The notes below the pieces were generated by a model, which did not search any database, had not been told where the DNA came from, and saw only the letters and a list, made by a program, of their open reading frames with translations. A program made the translations under genes and the position numbers. From Geosiphon pyriformis (lineage: Eukaryota > Glomeromycota > Glomeromycetes > Archaeosporales > Geosiphonaceae), in NCBI GenBank assembly GCA_016748015.1, contig JAAOMT010000672.1:381094-445093 (forward strand): DNA of 64,000 nucleotides, read 5' to 3'. This document shows, in pieces, positions 1 through 10,412 of this stretch. Each line of letters starts with the position of its first letter. The first letter of the stretch is position 1.

Positions 1-430
1 TGCCATGCTTGATTGAATAACCCAAGAACTAGTACTCAGTCAGAATAGTCAACACATGTGAGTACCAGCAACATGTGATCACTTTAAAGCTACCAATACC
101 ACAGCATTCCTAATTGACCTCGAAGAAAAAAAACCAAAACCTACCTGGGAAGCATATCAAGTCTTGTGGACCAACAAAGAACACAATGAGCTGCCGCCAA
201 TATTTTCATGGGACGACAACAGCAAAGGAAAACAAAAAAAAACAGAATCTACTTAGAACACAGACCAAGCCTGAGACACCAACCATAACTTAAAAGAATC
301 ACCCAGTTGGGAATGGAATAAAAGAGAAAAAGGGAAAGAAAAGGTGAAGGAAAAAGGGCCACTACCAACTGCCAGTTACACTTCTTATACATATACACCA
401 CCACAATTATTGAACTATTGCTGACCAAAG
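1..430 (+). pseudogene. gypsy pol: probable end of aspartic protease domain plus linker
   Basis: In frame 2 (ATG at 8) the sequence resembles the tail of a retrotransposon aspartic protease (the I-L-G-x-D-W-L region), with a TGA at 17 where a Trp would be expected and another TGA at 59 before V-P-A-T-C. A hydrophilic linker rich in Lys, Glu and Pro follows up to the first Cys pair near 437. The Asp-Ser/Thr-Gly active site is not in the window, so the protease assignment rests on position and the weak tail match. Confidence 0.35.
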
Positions 431-433
431 CTT

Positions 434-943
434 ATATGCATTAATTGTGGTAAAAAATTGTTGTCAATGGGCGCATGCTGTGGCGATAATAAGGAATACC
501 AGATGGCAACTAAGTTTTATTGCCACACATGCCTCGTCAAATACTTTGGAAGACCAAAACAAGTGGGAAAATGGGATAATACACCATGTTTAGCTTGTGC
601 GGAAACTTTTCTTGATGAAAGAATGTGGAACAACATTCCTGGGAGAGGAGAAATGTGTGATGAAACCTGCCAGTATACAATACTAATTAATGATTATGTA
701 CACAAGGGAACACCAATCGACAATGCCTGAAAACGAGCATTATGACAATTAGAAGGATATTCACATGACAAACATGAACTCTGGAGAATGGTAAGTGCGA
801 AGACAGAAGATGTAACAACCAGTGAACTACTAGAAATCAAAAACAACCCCTTATCTCTGCCTGAATCTGAATACGTCCTAACATTTGATGTATTCGGCAA
901 CATTGAAAATGATTTAGAAGAATTTTACAAGCACTATCAATAA
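434..943 (+). pseudogene. gypsy pol: Cys-rich, zinc-ribbon-like module
   Basis: In the frame of 437-730 there are spaced Cys pairs: CINC (437-448), CC, CHTC, CLAC and C-x4-C. A TGA follows at 728. After that the same protein continues past further stops and ends before the ORF at 944. The spacing is not the CCHC knuckle of Gag, and the module lies in pol between the protease tail and the dUTPase, so it is more like a multi-zinc-ribbon insert. Zinc binding is inferred from Cys spacing. The TTG at 458 is only where a computed frame opens; the element's real start lies outside the window. Confidence 0.55.
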
Positions 944-1801
944 TTGGCATCTACTCAAGAAGAACAAGAACAACAGTTGGAAAAAATAAACACTCAACTA
1001 TGTGACTACTGTTTGATTCCATGTGACTTCCAATATTGTAATGAGTGTGACCTTATTTACAATCTGCCATCACACATGATCTACACAATCCCAGAGAAAG
1101 AGGAACCAATTAGCAGTTGTGCATCAGAATTGGAATCAATTTTTAATTCCAATTCAAACTTTGACAATAATGATAACAAAAACACCAGTTCCAGTTCCAT
1201 CCAATATGGCAATAACAATGACAATGATTCCAACTCAGATTTAAACCCCAATTTAGATTATGAACAATATATTGCGCTCTTTGACCTTGCCAAGGAGCAG
1301 GAACTTAAATGGTTCAATAATAATAATGAAGGTATTATGCCAGAACACACGCATGATACCAATGCCAAATTTGATCTGAGGTATCCAGGAAAAGATGCTA
1401 TCCAATTAGAATCATATTTATGCACCTGTATTGATTTGAAAATAGCACTGGAAATTCTGGCAACAACAATGGTTCAATTAGCATCTAAAAGTAGTCTAAT
1501 GAAAAGAGAGATAAATATCAGAGGGGGAATAATTGACGCGGGATATGTAAGAAATATCATCGCCATGCTACAAAATAACTCAGAAAAGGCCTATATTATA
1601 GAGCCAAACAAAAAGATAGCACAAGCAATTTTCTTGCCTCTGGTTAAAGTAGCTCAATTAGTATTAGTAGGAAACAGAGAAGAACTAGGGATAACAGCAA
1701 GAGGAATACAGGGATTTGGATCCACAGGTAGAATAGATGTACTAGTCAATATGGTGGAGAAAAAAATTATTGGTCAAGGAGAAATTATCTCAACCAGTTA
1801 A
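944..1801 (+). pseudogene. gypsy pol: Cys pairs, acidic linker and dUTPase domain
   Basis: A 285-codon open stretch. Residues 20-35 hold two further Cys pairs (CDYC at 1001-1012 and CNEC). Residues 60-110 are an Asn/Ser/Asp/Glu-rich spacer. Residues about 130-285 match trimeric dUTPase: motif 1 degraded (T-N-A-K-F-D-L), motif 2-like S-K-S-S-L, motif 3 I-I-D-A-G-Y, motif 4 K-I-A-Q, and an intact motif 5 G-F-G-S-T-G with an Arg before it (1697-1732). dUTPase hydrolyses dUTP to dUMP and keeps uracil out of newly made cDNA. The Gly of motif 1 reads Lys, so this copy is probably inactive. dUTPases occur in some retroviruses and a minority of LTR retrotransposons. Confidence 0.75.
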
Positions 1802-1831
1802 ACAATTTCTATTCCACCATATAGCTGATAC

Positions 1832-2340
1832 ATGTTAGCAATAGAAAGGAAAAAGAAGGAGCAAGAACAGATTTTTGAAGCAGAAGCAACTCTTTGTGAA
1901 TCAGAAGAAATTGGACTTATCAATCTACACATACCAGCCAAGAGCCATAACCATATCAAAATTTCCATCTACAACAACACTGGAAATATTGTAGAAATAC
2001 CAAAAGGAACTACTCTTGGATATTTAACCATGGAAATTAAAGATCAAGCACCAAGCAGCATTCCAGATTTTTTACAGCTTTGTGAATATATGGACATTAT
2101 ATTACAAACTATTTACAGATGAAACAAATGTTATCTATTACAGCCAGAACAATTGGAACAGATGAACATGGGAAATTTAGACCCACTTTAACAAATACAA
2201 CTAAAAATGTTACTCAATAATTTCAATGACATCTTTGCCAGTGAAAATGAATTTGGCAGAACTAATATTATCCAGCATCAGATCAAAACTGGAGATGCAA
2301 TGCCAATCAAACAGTGAACATACAGAGTACCACCAGCCAG
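1832..2340 (+). pseudogene. gypsy pol: linker before the reverse transcriptase
   Basis: The frame 1832-2122 gives a beta-rich stretch with I-P-K-G-T-T-L-G-Y-L, typical of the domain that precedes RT in this type of polyprotein. It then breaks at a TGA (2120) and runs on to a stretch ending P-I-K-Q-stop-T-Y-R-V-P-P at about 2304-2332. The TGA at 2315-2317 replaces the Arg usual at this place in gypsy RT leaders. The function of the linker is unknown to me. Confidence 0.55.
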
Positions 2341-3160
2341 CCATGAAATCATCTGTTAAGAGATCAACCGAATGCTTGACAATGGGTTAATTCAGTCATC
2401 AATGAGCCCATGGTCATTACCAATAGTACTTATCCATAAGAAGAATAGAAAAATCCAATTTTGTGTAGACTACAGGAAACTCAATGGTGTAACTCATAGA
2501 AACAGCTATCCAACTCCATGGATACAAGAACTATTCGACACTTTTAGTGGAAACAAATGGTTTTCAATGTTAGACTTGAATAGTGGGTACTGGCAAGTAG
2601 CCATGAATTCAGCCAACAAAAAAAAATAGCATTCACCACAAGAGGGGGAAACTTTGAGTTTGAAGTTATGCTATTTGGCTTAACCAATGCTCCAGCTACA
2701 TTCCAATGGCTAATGGAAATTGTGTATACTGACTTATTGTGGAAATCAGTAGTTGTATACTTGGATGACACCAATGTGTTCTCAAAAATATTTGATGATC
2801 ATTTATGTTATCTCCAACAAGTGTTTAAAAGACTATGATGAGCAGGATTAAAATTGAATGCAACAAAGTGTTTTTTTGGCAAAACAAAACTAAAATTCTT
2901 GGAACATATAGTTAGCAAAGATAGCATATAAACAGATCCAGAAAAAATAGAGATAGTAAAGAACTTTCCAATACCAACCAATGTAACCGAGCTAAAATCA
3001 TTCTTGGAATTCATGAGCTATTATAGATGCTTCATAAAAAACTTTTCAAAGATAGCACAACCATTCAATAATCTTCAAACCAAAAATGCAAAGTATGAAT
3101 GGACTGAAACCCAGCAAGAAACATTTGACATCTTAAGAAAAAAGCTTATTTAAGCTCCAG
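2340..3160 (+). pseudogene. gypsy pol: reverse transcriptase (broken)
   Basis: RNA-dependent DNA polymerase of the element. Visible motifs: G-L-I-Q-S-S-M-S-P-W-S (2387-2419), F-C-V-D-Y-R-K-L-N (about 2459-2485), L-D-L-N-S-G-Y-W-Q, F-G-L-T-N-A-P-A-T-F (about 2671-2703) and the catalytic box Y-L-D-D (about 2758-2769). An A-tract near 2618-2627 adds a frameshift just before K-I-A-F-T-T-R. Further stops are the double TGA at 2836-2841 where R-R is expected, and TAA codons near 2929 and 3150. The catalytic Asp pair is intact, but no full-length enzyme can be made. Confidence 0.9.
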
Positions 3161-3560
3161 TATTGATCTATCCAGATCATAGTAAACCATTCATTATTAC
3201 TACTGATGCATTAGATCAAGCATTGGAAGCAGTACTATCTCAGAAAGAATTAGATGGAAGAGAACATCCAGTCACATATGCCAGCCGAGGTTTGACTCCA
3301 GCCAAAAAAAACTATGGAACACCAGAATTAAAATATTTAGCAATCTATTGGGCAGTTATAAAATAGAAAGAATACTTGAGCCAAAAGTTTGAGGTGTACA
3401 CAGATCACAAAGAATTGACATCACTCTAAAAACAAAAATTTGGAGATGGAAGACAGTCAAGATGGAAAATGGCTCTTTCGACATACACTTATATTATACA
3501 TTATAAAAAGAGAAAAAACAACGGAAATGCTGACAGTTTGTTGCGAATGAGACAAATCTA
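3160..3560 (+). pseudogene. gypsy pol: RNase H (broken)
   Basis: The 3163-3366 frame begins at I-Y-P-D-H-S-K-P-F, holds T-T-D-A (first catalytic Asp region), then G-T-P-E-L-K-Y-L-A-I. In most gypsy elements the last acidic residue there is Glu (E-L-E); here it reads Lys, a G-to-A change. A TAG at 3364 sits where V-K-W-K-E-Y-L is expected. After it the frame goes on through Y-T-D-H-K-E-L (about 3397-3417) to A-D-S-L-L-R. The domain would degrade RNA in the RNA:DNA hybrid; this copy is dead. Confidence 0.8.
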
Positions 3561-3829
3561 AGAACATTTCAACCAAAAAAAAATATAACAAAACCAAAAC
3601 AATACTCATGAAAATACAACAAAAGATGAACACACAAAAATATCAACAACTTCAACATTATATAAATACTCAATAGTTCAAGGAGAAATTATCTTAACTG
3701 AAACAAAAAAGAATCAAACAACAATCCAAATATTTTATCACTCACCAAAATATACTTTATCAGAAAAATAGAAAAGATTCAGATCAACCAACCAGAGTAA
3801 TTACAGAACCAGAAAAAAAGACAATACTG

Positions 3830-4910
3830 TTCAACATGCATTCAGATCCAACTGCAGGACATTTTTATAAAGAAGCAACCATAAAAAGAACCAGAAAGAA
3901 ATACTATTGGCCATTAATATATCTAGACATCATCCAATATGTGCAAAATTGTAATGCTTGTCAAAGAAAAGGAGGAACAAGATCCAGTGAACCATTAAAA
4001 CCAATCAAAGTGGGACAACTATTTGACTGTATTGGAATCAATTTAGTTAGATCATTGACAATTACCAGCAGAGGCAACAGATATATTGCAGTAGTCATGG
4101 ACTATCTTACTAAATGGCCAGAAGCCAAAGCAATTCAAAAAACAGATGCAGAATCTGTTGCCGAATTTGTTCATTAAGATCTGATTTGTTGACATGGATG
4201 TCCAAAAGAATTATTATCAGACCAAGGAACTCATTTTGTGAATAGAACATTAGCAGAACTAAGCCAAAAATTCGGAATTAAGAGACCACTATCATCACCA
4301 TATTATCCACAAACCAATAGATTAGTTAAAAGATTTAATAGAATATTGTGTAAAGCAATAGCAAAACTCAGCCAAGAAAACCAGGATGAATGGGATTTGT
4401 TTATACCATCAGTATTATTTGCTTATTAGACAATGAAGCAAGACACCACACAAGCAACACCATTTGAATTGATATACAATAGAACAGCAATATTACCAGT
4501 TGAGATAAAAGTTAACACATATCCAACTGAACCAATAACAGAAGAAAATTTCCAAAAAACACTATTAAGAAGAACATATGACTTAATAAAAACATTGGAA
4601 AACAAATGAAGAAGAGCAGCTGATAATATACAAAAGTCACAAGAGAAACAGAAAAAAAGACATGATAATCAACTATCAAACAAACCAGTTGAATTCAAGA
4701 TTGGAGACAAAGTACTCTTATATCATACCAAAGCAGAAAAACAATGGAGTGAAAAATTCGACCCCAAATGAGATGGACCATTTCACATAGAAGAAATTCT
4801 AGAGAATAGAGCTTACAAATTAAAACTGGATAACAAAATCTTAACCAAAACAGCACATGGAGATTGACTGAAACCATACTACAACATCACACTACCATCC
4901 ACCAGTAATA
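3830..4910 (+). pseudogene. gypsy pol: integrase with GPY/F-like end (broken)
   Basis: The 3836-4177 frame has the zinc-binding HHCC pattern (H in M-H-S-D, H in A-G-H-F, then C-N-A-C) and the start of the catalytic core. The 4238-4429 frame holds the rest, with P-Y-Y-P-Q-T-N. Of the D-D-E triad, the first Asp reads Asn (codon 4040-4042), the middle Asp of S-D-Q-G-T-H-F is kept, and the Glu reads Lys (codon 4328-4330). Stops follow at 4175, 4427, 4608 and 4769. The tail to about 4880 (D-G-P-F-H-I and A-Y-K-L-K-L, then L-K-P-Y) fits a GPY/F domain. No chromodomain was recognised. Confidence 0.88.
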
Positions 4911-5680
4911 TTCTACAATTAAGAGTACAGAGAATACTAGTCCAACCAGAAGAGATTCCACAAGATTTGGAACCAATCATTATCATTAACAACAACACAT
5001 TAAATTAATTCATCAAAAGAATATATAAAGACATAGTAGACGTGACAAGAAATATCAAAATATGGAAATTACAGACAACATCTACTCACTAACACAACAA
5101 CTCTTTTAATTGATTCAACACCAAGAGATAAAAATTACAATTAATCAACAAACCATCTGATATCAAGGCACTAAAAAGACATCACCACATAGAAAACAGA
5201 AAATACCATTGACAAAATCATTGCGAAAGTAAAATTAGCAATAAAAAAGTCAACAAAAGAGTCACTATATTAAAAGTTGACTAAAGAAACTTGGAATTGG
5301 TGGATACAACAATTTCCAAGAAACTATTGTTATTTTTACTTGGAACAACACATGAATATCCAGAATCTATATATAAATAAAACAAAGCGATTATTCGACA
5401 CAAGAATACTACAACAATTAGAACATTTTGTGGGAAAGAACAACTTATCCACATAGGCCCAAGCCATATACCAAATACACACAGCATTTCAGGATCAACC
5501 AGAAATCTTACTCAACAAAGCAATAGATACAGTTACCAGTAATCAATTAGGAAAGATCACCAACACTCAATTTGAAGAATTACAGACTCAAATAACACAA
5601 GTAATTCTTAAAAATAAAATTCAGAAAATACTTCAAGAAGGGGAATTAACAGAGTTAGATTTCAATAGAGCTCAATATTA
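4911..5680 (+). other. post-integrase tail of the gypsy element
   Basis: About 770 bases between the integrase end and the polypurine tract. Short coding-like stretches appear (for example L-V-Q-P-E-E-I-P near 4950, and the frame after 5281), but stops are frequent and no domain was recognised. It may be the remnant of a C-terminal polyprotein extension or of a small extra ORF. Confidence 0.45.
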
Positions 5681-5694
5681 AAAGGAGGGAATAA
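5681..5694 (+). promoter_or_regulatory. polypurine tract of the gypsy element
   Basis: AAAGGAGGGAATAA lies directly before the TG that opens the LTR, the normal place of the plus-strand DNA primer. The inner, older gypsy has a decayed counterpart in the matching place on the - strand (11,716-11,730). Confidence 0.8.
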
Positions 5695-5737
5695 TGTTAT
5701 TTATAGAAATATAGGGAATATATATTAGCATAGTTAT

Positions 5738-5924
5738 TAACCAATCAGAAGTAGATGTAGTAAAATGTAGAATTCTAAGATTTTTCTCAGAAATTGTAAG
5801 ATTCTAGGGATTACAGGATTTTTACAAAGAATGGCAGGATTCCAGAATTCCAGGATTCCAGGAATCTCAGGATTCCTGTTGTAAAAAATTGAGGAATTGA
5901 GGAATCTCAATTATGTATATATAG
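5738..5924 (+). promoter_or_regulatory. LTR promoter region: CCAAT, palindromic 8-mers, TATA
   Basis: A CCAAT box (AACCAATCAG at 5738-5747), then GATTCCAGAATTCC-type repeats (about 5836-5876) with TTC-nn-GAA pairs, then GTATATATAG (5915-5924). All three parts recur in the old LTR at 16,450-18,278 in the same order and orientation (CCAAT as ATTGGC at 18,231; TTCTGGAA repeats at 18,156-18,179; TATA run at 18,111-18,124, all on the - strand). A promoter role is inferred from order and conservation. Confidence 0.55.
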
Positions 5925-6133
5925 CAGTAGGATTAAAAGCTAAAAAAACAGACCTCTTAGTTTAGATTTTTCTGGACAACTTTCCAAACCACAAATAAAT
6001 AACTGTTTGTTATCTCAAACCTGCTGCCACTATCAACACTTCATGTTGATAGTAATTGATACTTAACTACATTGGAACAATAGCTCTTGATTACGGCTAT
6101 TGACAGAATACTAACTTGTAAATTGCCTTGGCT

Positions 6134-6135
<2 letters not shown>

Positions 6136-6189
<54 letters not shown>

Positions 6190-6201
6190 TTTTTTTTTTT
6201 T
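6136..6201 (+). repeat. T52-A-T13 homopolymer tract inside the LTR
   Basis: An uninterrupted run of about 52 T, one A, then 13 more T. The other two LTR copies have A-rich tracts (T-rich in LTR orientation) at the matching place, 11,258-11,295 and 17,783-17,818, so the tract belongs to the LTR family and is not a LINE tail. Its exact length may be affected by sequencing. Confidence 0.85.
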
Positions 6202-6570
6202 GCTTTGATTTTATTGTTGTTTACTAACTCTATTAAGGATTAATGCACAGAATACTGATGTCAGGATAAATGTGACTGGTAAAAGACTCAGAAATAAGGG
6301 TAGAACACTCAATTGAGAATAGCTTACCAGAAAAAATACCAGCCATCAAGCTAAGAAAAAAATTGACAAAACTGCGGTTTTAGAAAGCTATGGATAAAAC
6401 TATTACCATTGAATCTCTGTCCATTATACAAAAAACTCAACCAAACTCTTTGAATACAGACTTTTTAGACACAAACCTTTAGATTATTATCAATTGCAAC
6501 TAGATTTGAGCACCAAGTTATGGGTTTGTTATTTAATCCAATACCAGAAATAGTCACCTATAATATCACA

Positions 6571-8511
6571 TGTCCTACAGAACCAGCCAGAGCTTTTGGT
6601 CATTTTCTAAAGTATCTTCAACCACTGAACCAATTGCGAAAATAGGAAACTGAGTTGTTGTACTCTTTAAAACTGAGAAATTGTCCCCATGAAAGACATC
6701 AAAAGCACTACATGCCAAGGAGATCCTGTTAGAAAAAATCTTAAAAAAAATCTTACAAGCCATTTCAATCAAAGCAATAGGACAAGTATTGGTCAAAACA
6801 CCCTCTCACTCATATGGTTTGGGAATCATTGAGACCCAGGCCTCTTTTTAAGAACCAGACACCAATTCATCAAACAGACAAAAGTTCAAAATCATCAAAA
6901 GCATATTCAGAACAGACCTATTGCAATGTTTTCAAAGTTCATTTGAGATACCAGACAAGCCAGCAGCTTTGCCATCAGGCAAATCAGAAATCACCCCAAA
7001 GAGTTCATCAAAACCAATCGGGCATATTATACCAGAAAAAACTTCATCAAAAACGTATTCCAAAGATTGATATTGATGGTGCCAATCAATTGATATATTA
7101 TCAGCCACATGACACTTCCTGGTCCATCCCTCTATGATTACATCCACCTTAGACTTAACCAAATCAGGTTCCAAAATCAAATCATCATTAATCATCAGAT
7201 AGTTTAGCACCACTTTACAAAATGGATGCTCCAGTACACTCCTGATTGTATGACCCTTGTTGATCTCAAAGCTCTTCATCCTCTTATCAATGGCAAATCT
7301 GATGTTTGTTTCCTTAGCTCTTAGAGATTCAGTAAGTTTGGAAGCACGGTAAGACTTCCTAGTACCAAAAAAAGCAAAATGAATACGATTAAAACCAGCA
7401 CCAGAATTTACCAGATTTTGAACAACAGAAGACTTGACATCATTCACAGAATTCCAGCATTCCATAAGATAAACAAAGTTCTCAGCATTTTCCCCACGTA
7501 AAGTCTTAACAATTCTAGAAACCAAAAGCTCTAATTTATGAAATTTTGAAGAATCTTTGGTAAAAACTTCATCAAACTCTTTGAACCATCTTTTTTTGAA
7601 AATTTTGTTAACTGAAAAAGTCATAACTTTGTGTACAACACACCACATAGCATTCAAATCCAAAAATCTCACAGACACAGCAAATTCACCCAAGAACAAT
7701 ATAGCATTGACCAGCGTAGAACATTTAAAATTGTTTTATTTAATCTTATCAGCATCCTTAAAATTGAACTTCCATTGATTTTTATTGGTCTGTTTGTGAA
7801 GAAAGTTTAATCTTGTATCTAAAAGGCCACCCAAACCCAAAGACACAGAAACAGCTTTGTGATCTGTATCAAAATGTTCACTGACAATGAAAACATCATG
7901 CTGTATTATCGCATTTACCAGATTTGAGGAAACAAACACATAATCAATTGTCTTTACAATACCTCGAAAATTGCTTCAAGTTGGCGCTTTAGCAAAAGAG
8001 CTCCCACCCAAAAAATTAATCAAACCCAAATCATGGCATTTTTTAAAACTAACATACTTATGAGAACCATCTTCATTGAAATCACCACCAAGAATGACAA
8101 AAGAAGATTCATTCATGGCCTTTACAATCAAGGAATTGATCTCATCAGCCTGGGAAAATTGAGTAGCCAAGAAGGCACCAGCATACAGCCCCAGAATCGA
8201 AACCAAAAGTTTATTCTTGAAAAGTAACCTAATGCAGAGAAAATAACCTAAGACCTTAGAAATCTTATATACATGCTTAGCCAAGGATCTGTTCATAACA
8301 ATTGCAACACCAGCATTTATATAACCAGAGTCCAAGCCAGAAGAAAACATGTAAACATCATCAAATTTGTCAACCAACCAAGAGTGAGCCTTATTTTTTA
8401 ACTTTGTTTTTGTGAAAATCAAAACCAAATTGTCCATATCTTTATGCCATCAAACAATATCTTTCTGTTTGGCAGAATTGTTCATGCCTCTGACATTACA
8501 CGTAGCCACTT
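6571..8511 (-). pseudogene. LINE ORF2: endonuclease and N-terminal part of reverse transcriptase
   Basis: Read from 8511 downward. The endonuclease opens with C-N-V-R-G-M-N-N (about 8500-8480), a TGA follows, then the 8437-7976 frame with T-K-T-K-L-K (substrate Glu motif region), L-G-L-Y-A-G and the catalytic G-G-D-F-N. The 7939-7736 frame continues with S-E-H-F-D-T-D-H-K-A-V, the T/S-D-H motif of the AP-endonuclease fold. The 7699-6932 frame is the linker and ends in D-G-K-A-A-G-L-S-G-I-S-N-E-L, the K-A-P-G-P-D-G-I motif before RT. The 6796-6575 frame holds the next RT block (T-N-T-C-P-I-A-L-I). The YxDD box is absent because the element is cut at 6571. Confidence 0.88.
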
Positions 8512-8526
8512 TTCACACCAAACTAC

Positions 8527-10412
8527 TTATTGAAATTGAAGGGGAGCTGAAGAACCTGCACCAGAACACAGACGATCCAACCTTTCCAAAACCGAATTGA
8601 TTGAGACCTCAAAAGCTACCATTTTTGATTCCAATCTGCCCACTTTGGAGGTCAAAACTTTGGAAAAACTTAAGCTAGAATCATAAACCACATCATCAAC
8701 AGCTGAGAGAGGAGGAGCAGAAGCCAATGACATATTATCCACAGCCATATCCACATCCAAATACAGCGCCAAAAAGGAGGAAGTGGCCAGAAGAGGAACA
8801 CTAAAAGGAGTTGCCATCAGTACCAGTCCCATGCCACTCAACTTTTTTAATATACTAGACACCCAATTTGTTAAGAGCTCTAAGGAGTGTTCTAAAGTGG
8901 CCAGATGAGCATTCAAAGAAGAGTTGTTATCTGAAATAAGAAGGGAGTCAATATTAGAACCTAAAGCACCAGAAAGAGAAAGGCTAGAACTGGAACCAGA
9001 ACTGAAACAAGAACCATCAGAAAAACCAGCAAGTAAGACCACTTGGACCCAAGATTTGCCATCAAAAGCAATGGGCGAGATATTAGAACACTTTTCTTTT
9101 CATACAACTTTGCCAACTGAAGACAACATCCATCAGATGCAATCCTTTTAAATGTTTTTGGAGGTGCAAATGGGGATGCAACAAGTGCATTACATTTCAG
9201 AGCAGAATGATCAAACTTCCTGCATTTTTCACACCAAACCAGATCCATCCTTGTCCAAGAGAGTTTAATTCCACCAAAAATTGGCTCTGTACAAAAGGTG
9301 GATTCCAGATTATTATCAGATTTAAAACCAACTACAGCACAATGAATCCTATTACCAGTTTCCAGAAATCTGTTTATGATGCAAGTTTTTCTACCAGTCT
9401 TTTCCAAAAGAGTCCCAAGATTATGTGCCGTTGTTCCCACTGGCAAAGTAAACAAAAGTGTCTTGAACTGATCTTTTGATGCCCAAGTGTCACAATTTTC
9501 TACTGTTTTGACTATACGCACAGAATCCTAACCAATCAGAAATAACTGCTTAGAGGCTAACAAATTAGCTTGGCTTAATTCAACAAACTTTACCACAGCT
9601 TTTTGCCACATCTCAATCAGTTGAATTTTGATCAACTTAATTTCCCCAAATTCAGATACTGCAGCAACAATCATATCTTTAGGTGTGTTCATGGGAATTT
9701 TCTTAATCACCACAGCCCAATCTGATCTCATTCCTTGTCTCTTAAAATCACTGTTTATGTTGATCTCTTTTTCTCTGGCCAATGATGTGGCCATTTCCAT
9801 GCTTTTTTTAGAGGTAAACATTGATCAGATAATCCCTTTAAATTTTGAGGGAATAGTGACCCCCCCCAAACTATTGACTGTTAAAAAAATTTTCTTGATG
9901 AACTGAGTTTTTGCTGTAGCAGATTTGCCCTCTACTGCCAAAAGATTAATATTCAAAGTAAATGACTTTCTAACAGAAACTTCCACAGGGGTTTTCATAA
10001 TTTTAGGATCTATCTATTTTTTTTCCAAAAATATACCAAAAGGGGGTGGGAGGAGTTTCACTTCTTTTTCCATTTCATAATTGGGAGAGCCAAGAAAAGA
10101 TCCAAAGACTATGCTGGAATTCACTCTTTTCATTTTAGAAGTAATAGCTGCTGGGCCTAAAAGTAATTCACTGTTGATACCTTTTATGACTGTATTGTTT
10201 TCACCACAACTCAATTTACTATCCATGTCTGAGTACATACCACCAGAACCAAGTTTGACAAGAGAAATGTCCTTTTTATTACCTAAATGTTTAACATTAC
10301 CAAGAACTACTTTCTTTTTTTGGAAAAAAGACCCATTAGCAAGACCATAAAGAGTACTCTTAAGTGCTTTCTTTTTAGACATATCACTGCTAGAAGCAGC
10401 CTTTAAATCCAC
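8527..10412 (-). pseudogene. LINE ORF1: nucleic-acid-binding protein with CCHC knuckle
   Basis: Read from 10,412 downward in several broken frames: 10,412-10,014 (basic and Ser-rich N-terminus), a middle part with K-T-P-V-E-V-S-V-R-K and a TGA at about 9825, then 9821-9528 (V-V-I-K-K-I-P-M-N-T-P, RRM/DUF4283-like beta strands), and 9521-8961 with C-E-K-C-R-K-F-D-H-S-A-L-K-C, a CX2CX4HX4C zinc knuckle. A frameshift near 9000 moves to 9042-8527, a Ser/Leu-rich end with a coiled-coil-like stretch. ORF1 proteins coat LINE RNA. The ORF2 frame opens a few bases after the last stop. Confidence 0.82.

Larger units (their letters stand above)
1..6570 (+). mobile_element. Ty3/gypsy LTR retrotransposon, 3' portion, decayed
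   Basis: The element enters from the left edge, so its 5' LTR, gag and most of the protease lie outside the window. Domains read on the + strand in the order protease tail, Cys-rich module, dUTPase, linker, reverse transcriptase, RNase H, integrase, GPY/F-like tail, polypurine tract and 3' LTR. RT before RNase H before integrase is the Ty3/gypsy order. Every domain is broken by stops or frameshifts, so it cannot move by itself. Many stops fit CGA to TGA, CAA to TAA or TGG to TAG/TGA changes. It seems to have landed inside the LINE at 6571-10,412. Confidence 0.9.
5695..6570 (+). repeat. 3' LTR, 876 bp
   Basis: It starts TGTTATTTATAG after the polypurine tract and ends ATATCACA, giving the usual TG...CA ends. 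Its limits are supported by two other copies of the family on the opposite strand (10,937-11,715 and 16,450-18,278), which share the start, the CCAAT region, the repeated GAATTCC-type motifs, the T-rich tract and the TTTGTTATTTA... end region. The 5' LTR is outside the window, so the two ends of this element cannot be compared. Confidence 0.8.

Noticed and set aside
6136-6201. T-run taken as the reverse poly-A tail of the - strand LINE
   Set aside because: It lies within the LTR, has counterparts in the other LTRs, and is separated from the LINE by 370 bp of LTR sequence.
6814-7137. 107-codon ORF on the + strand
   Set aside because: Antisense shadow of the LINE ORF2 on the - strand.
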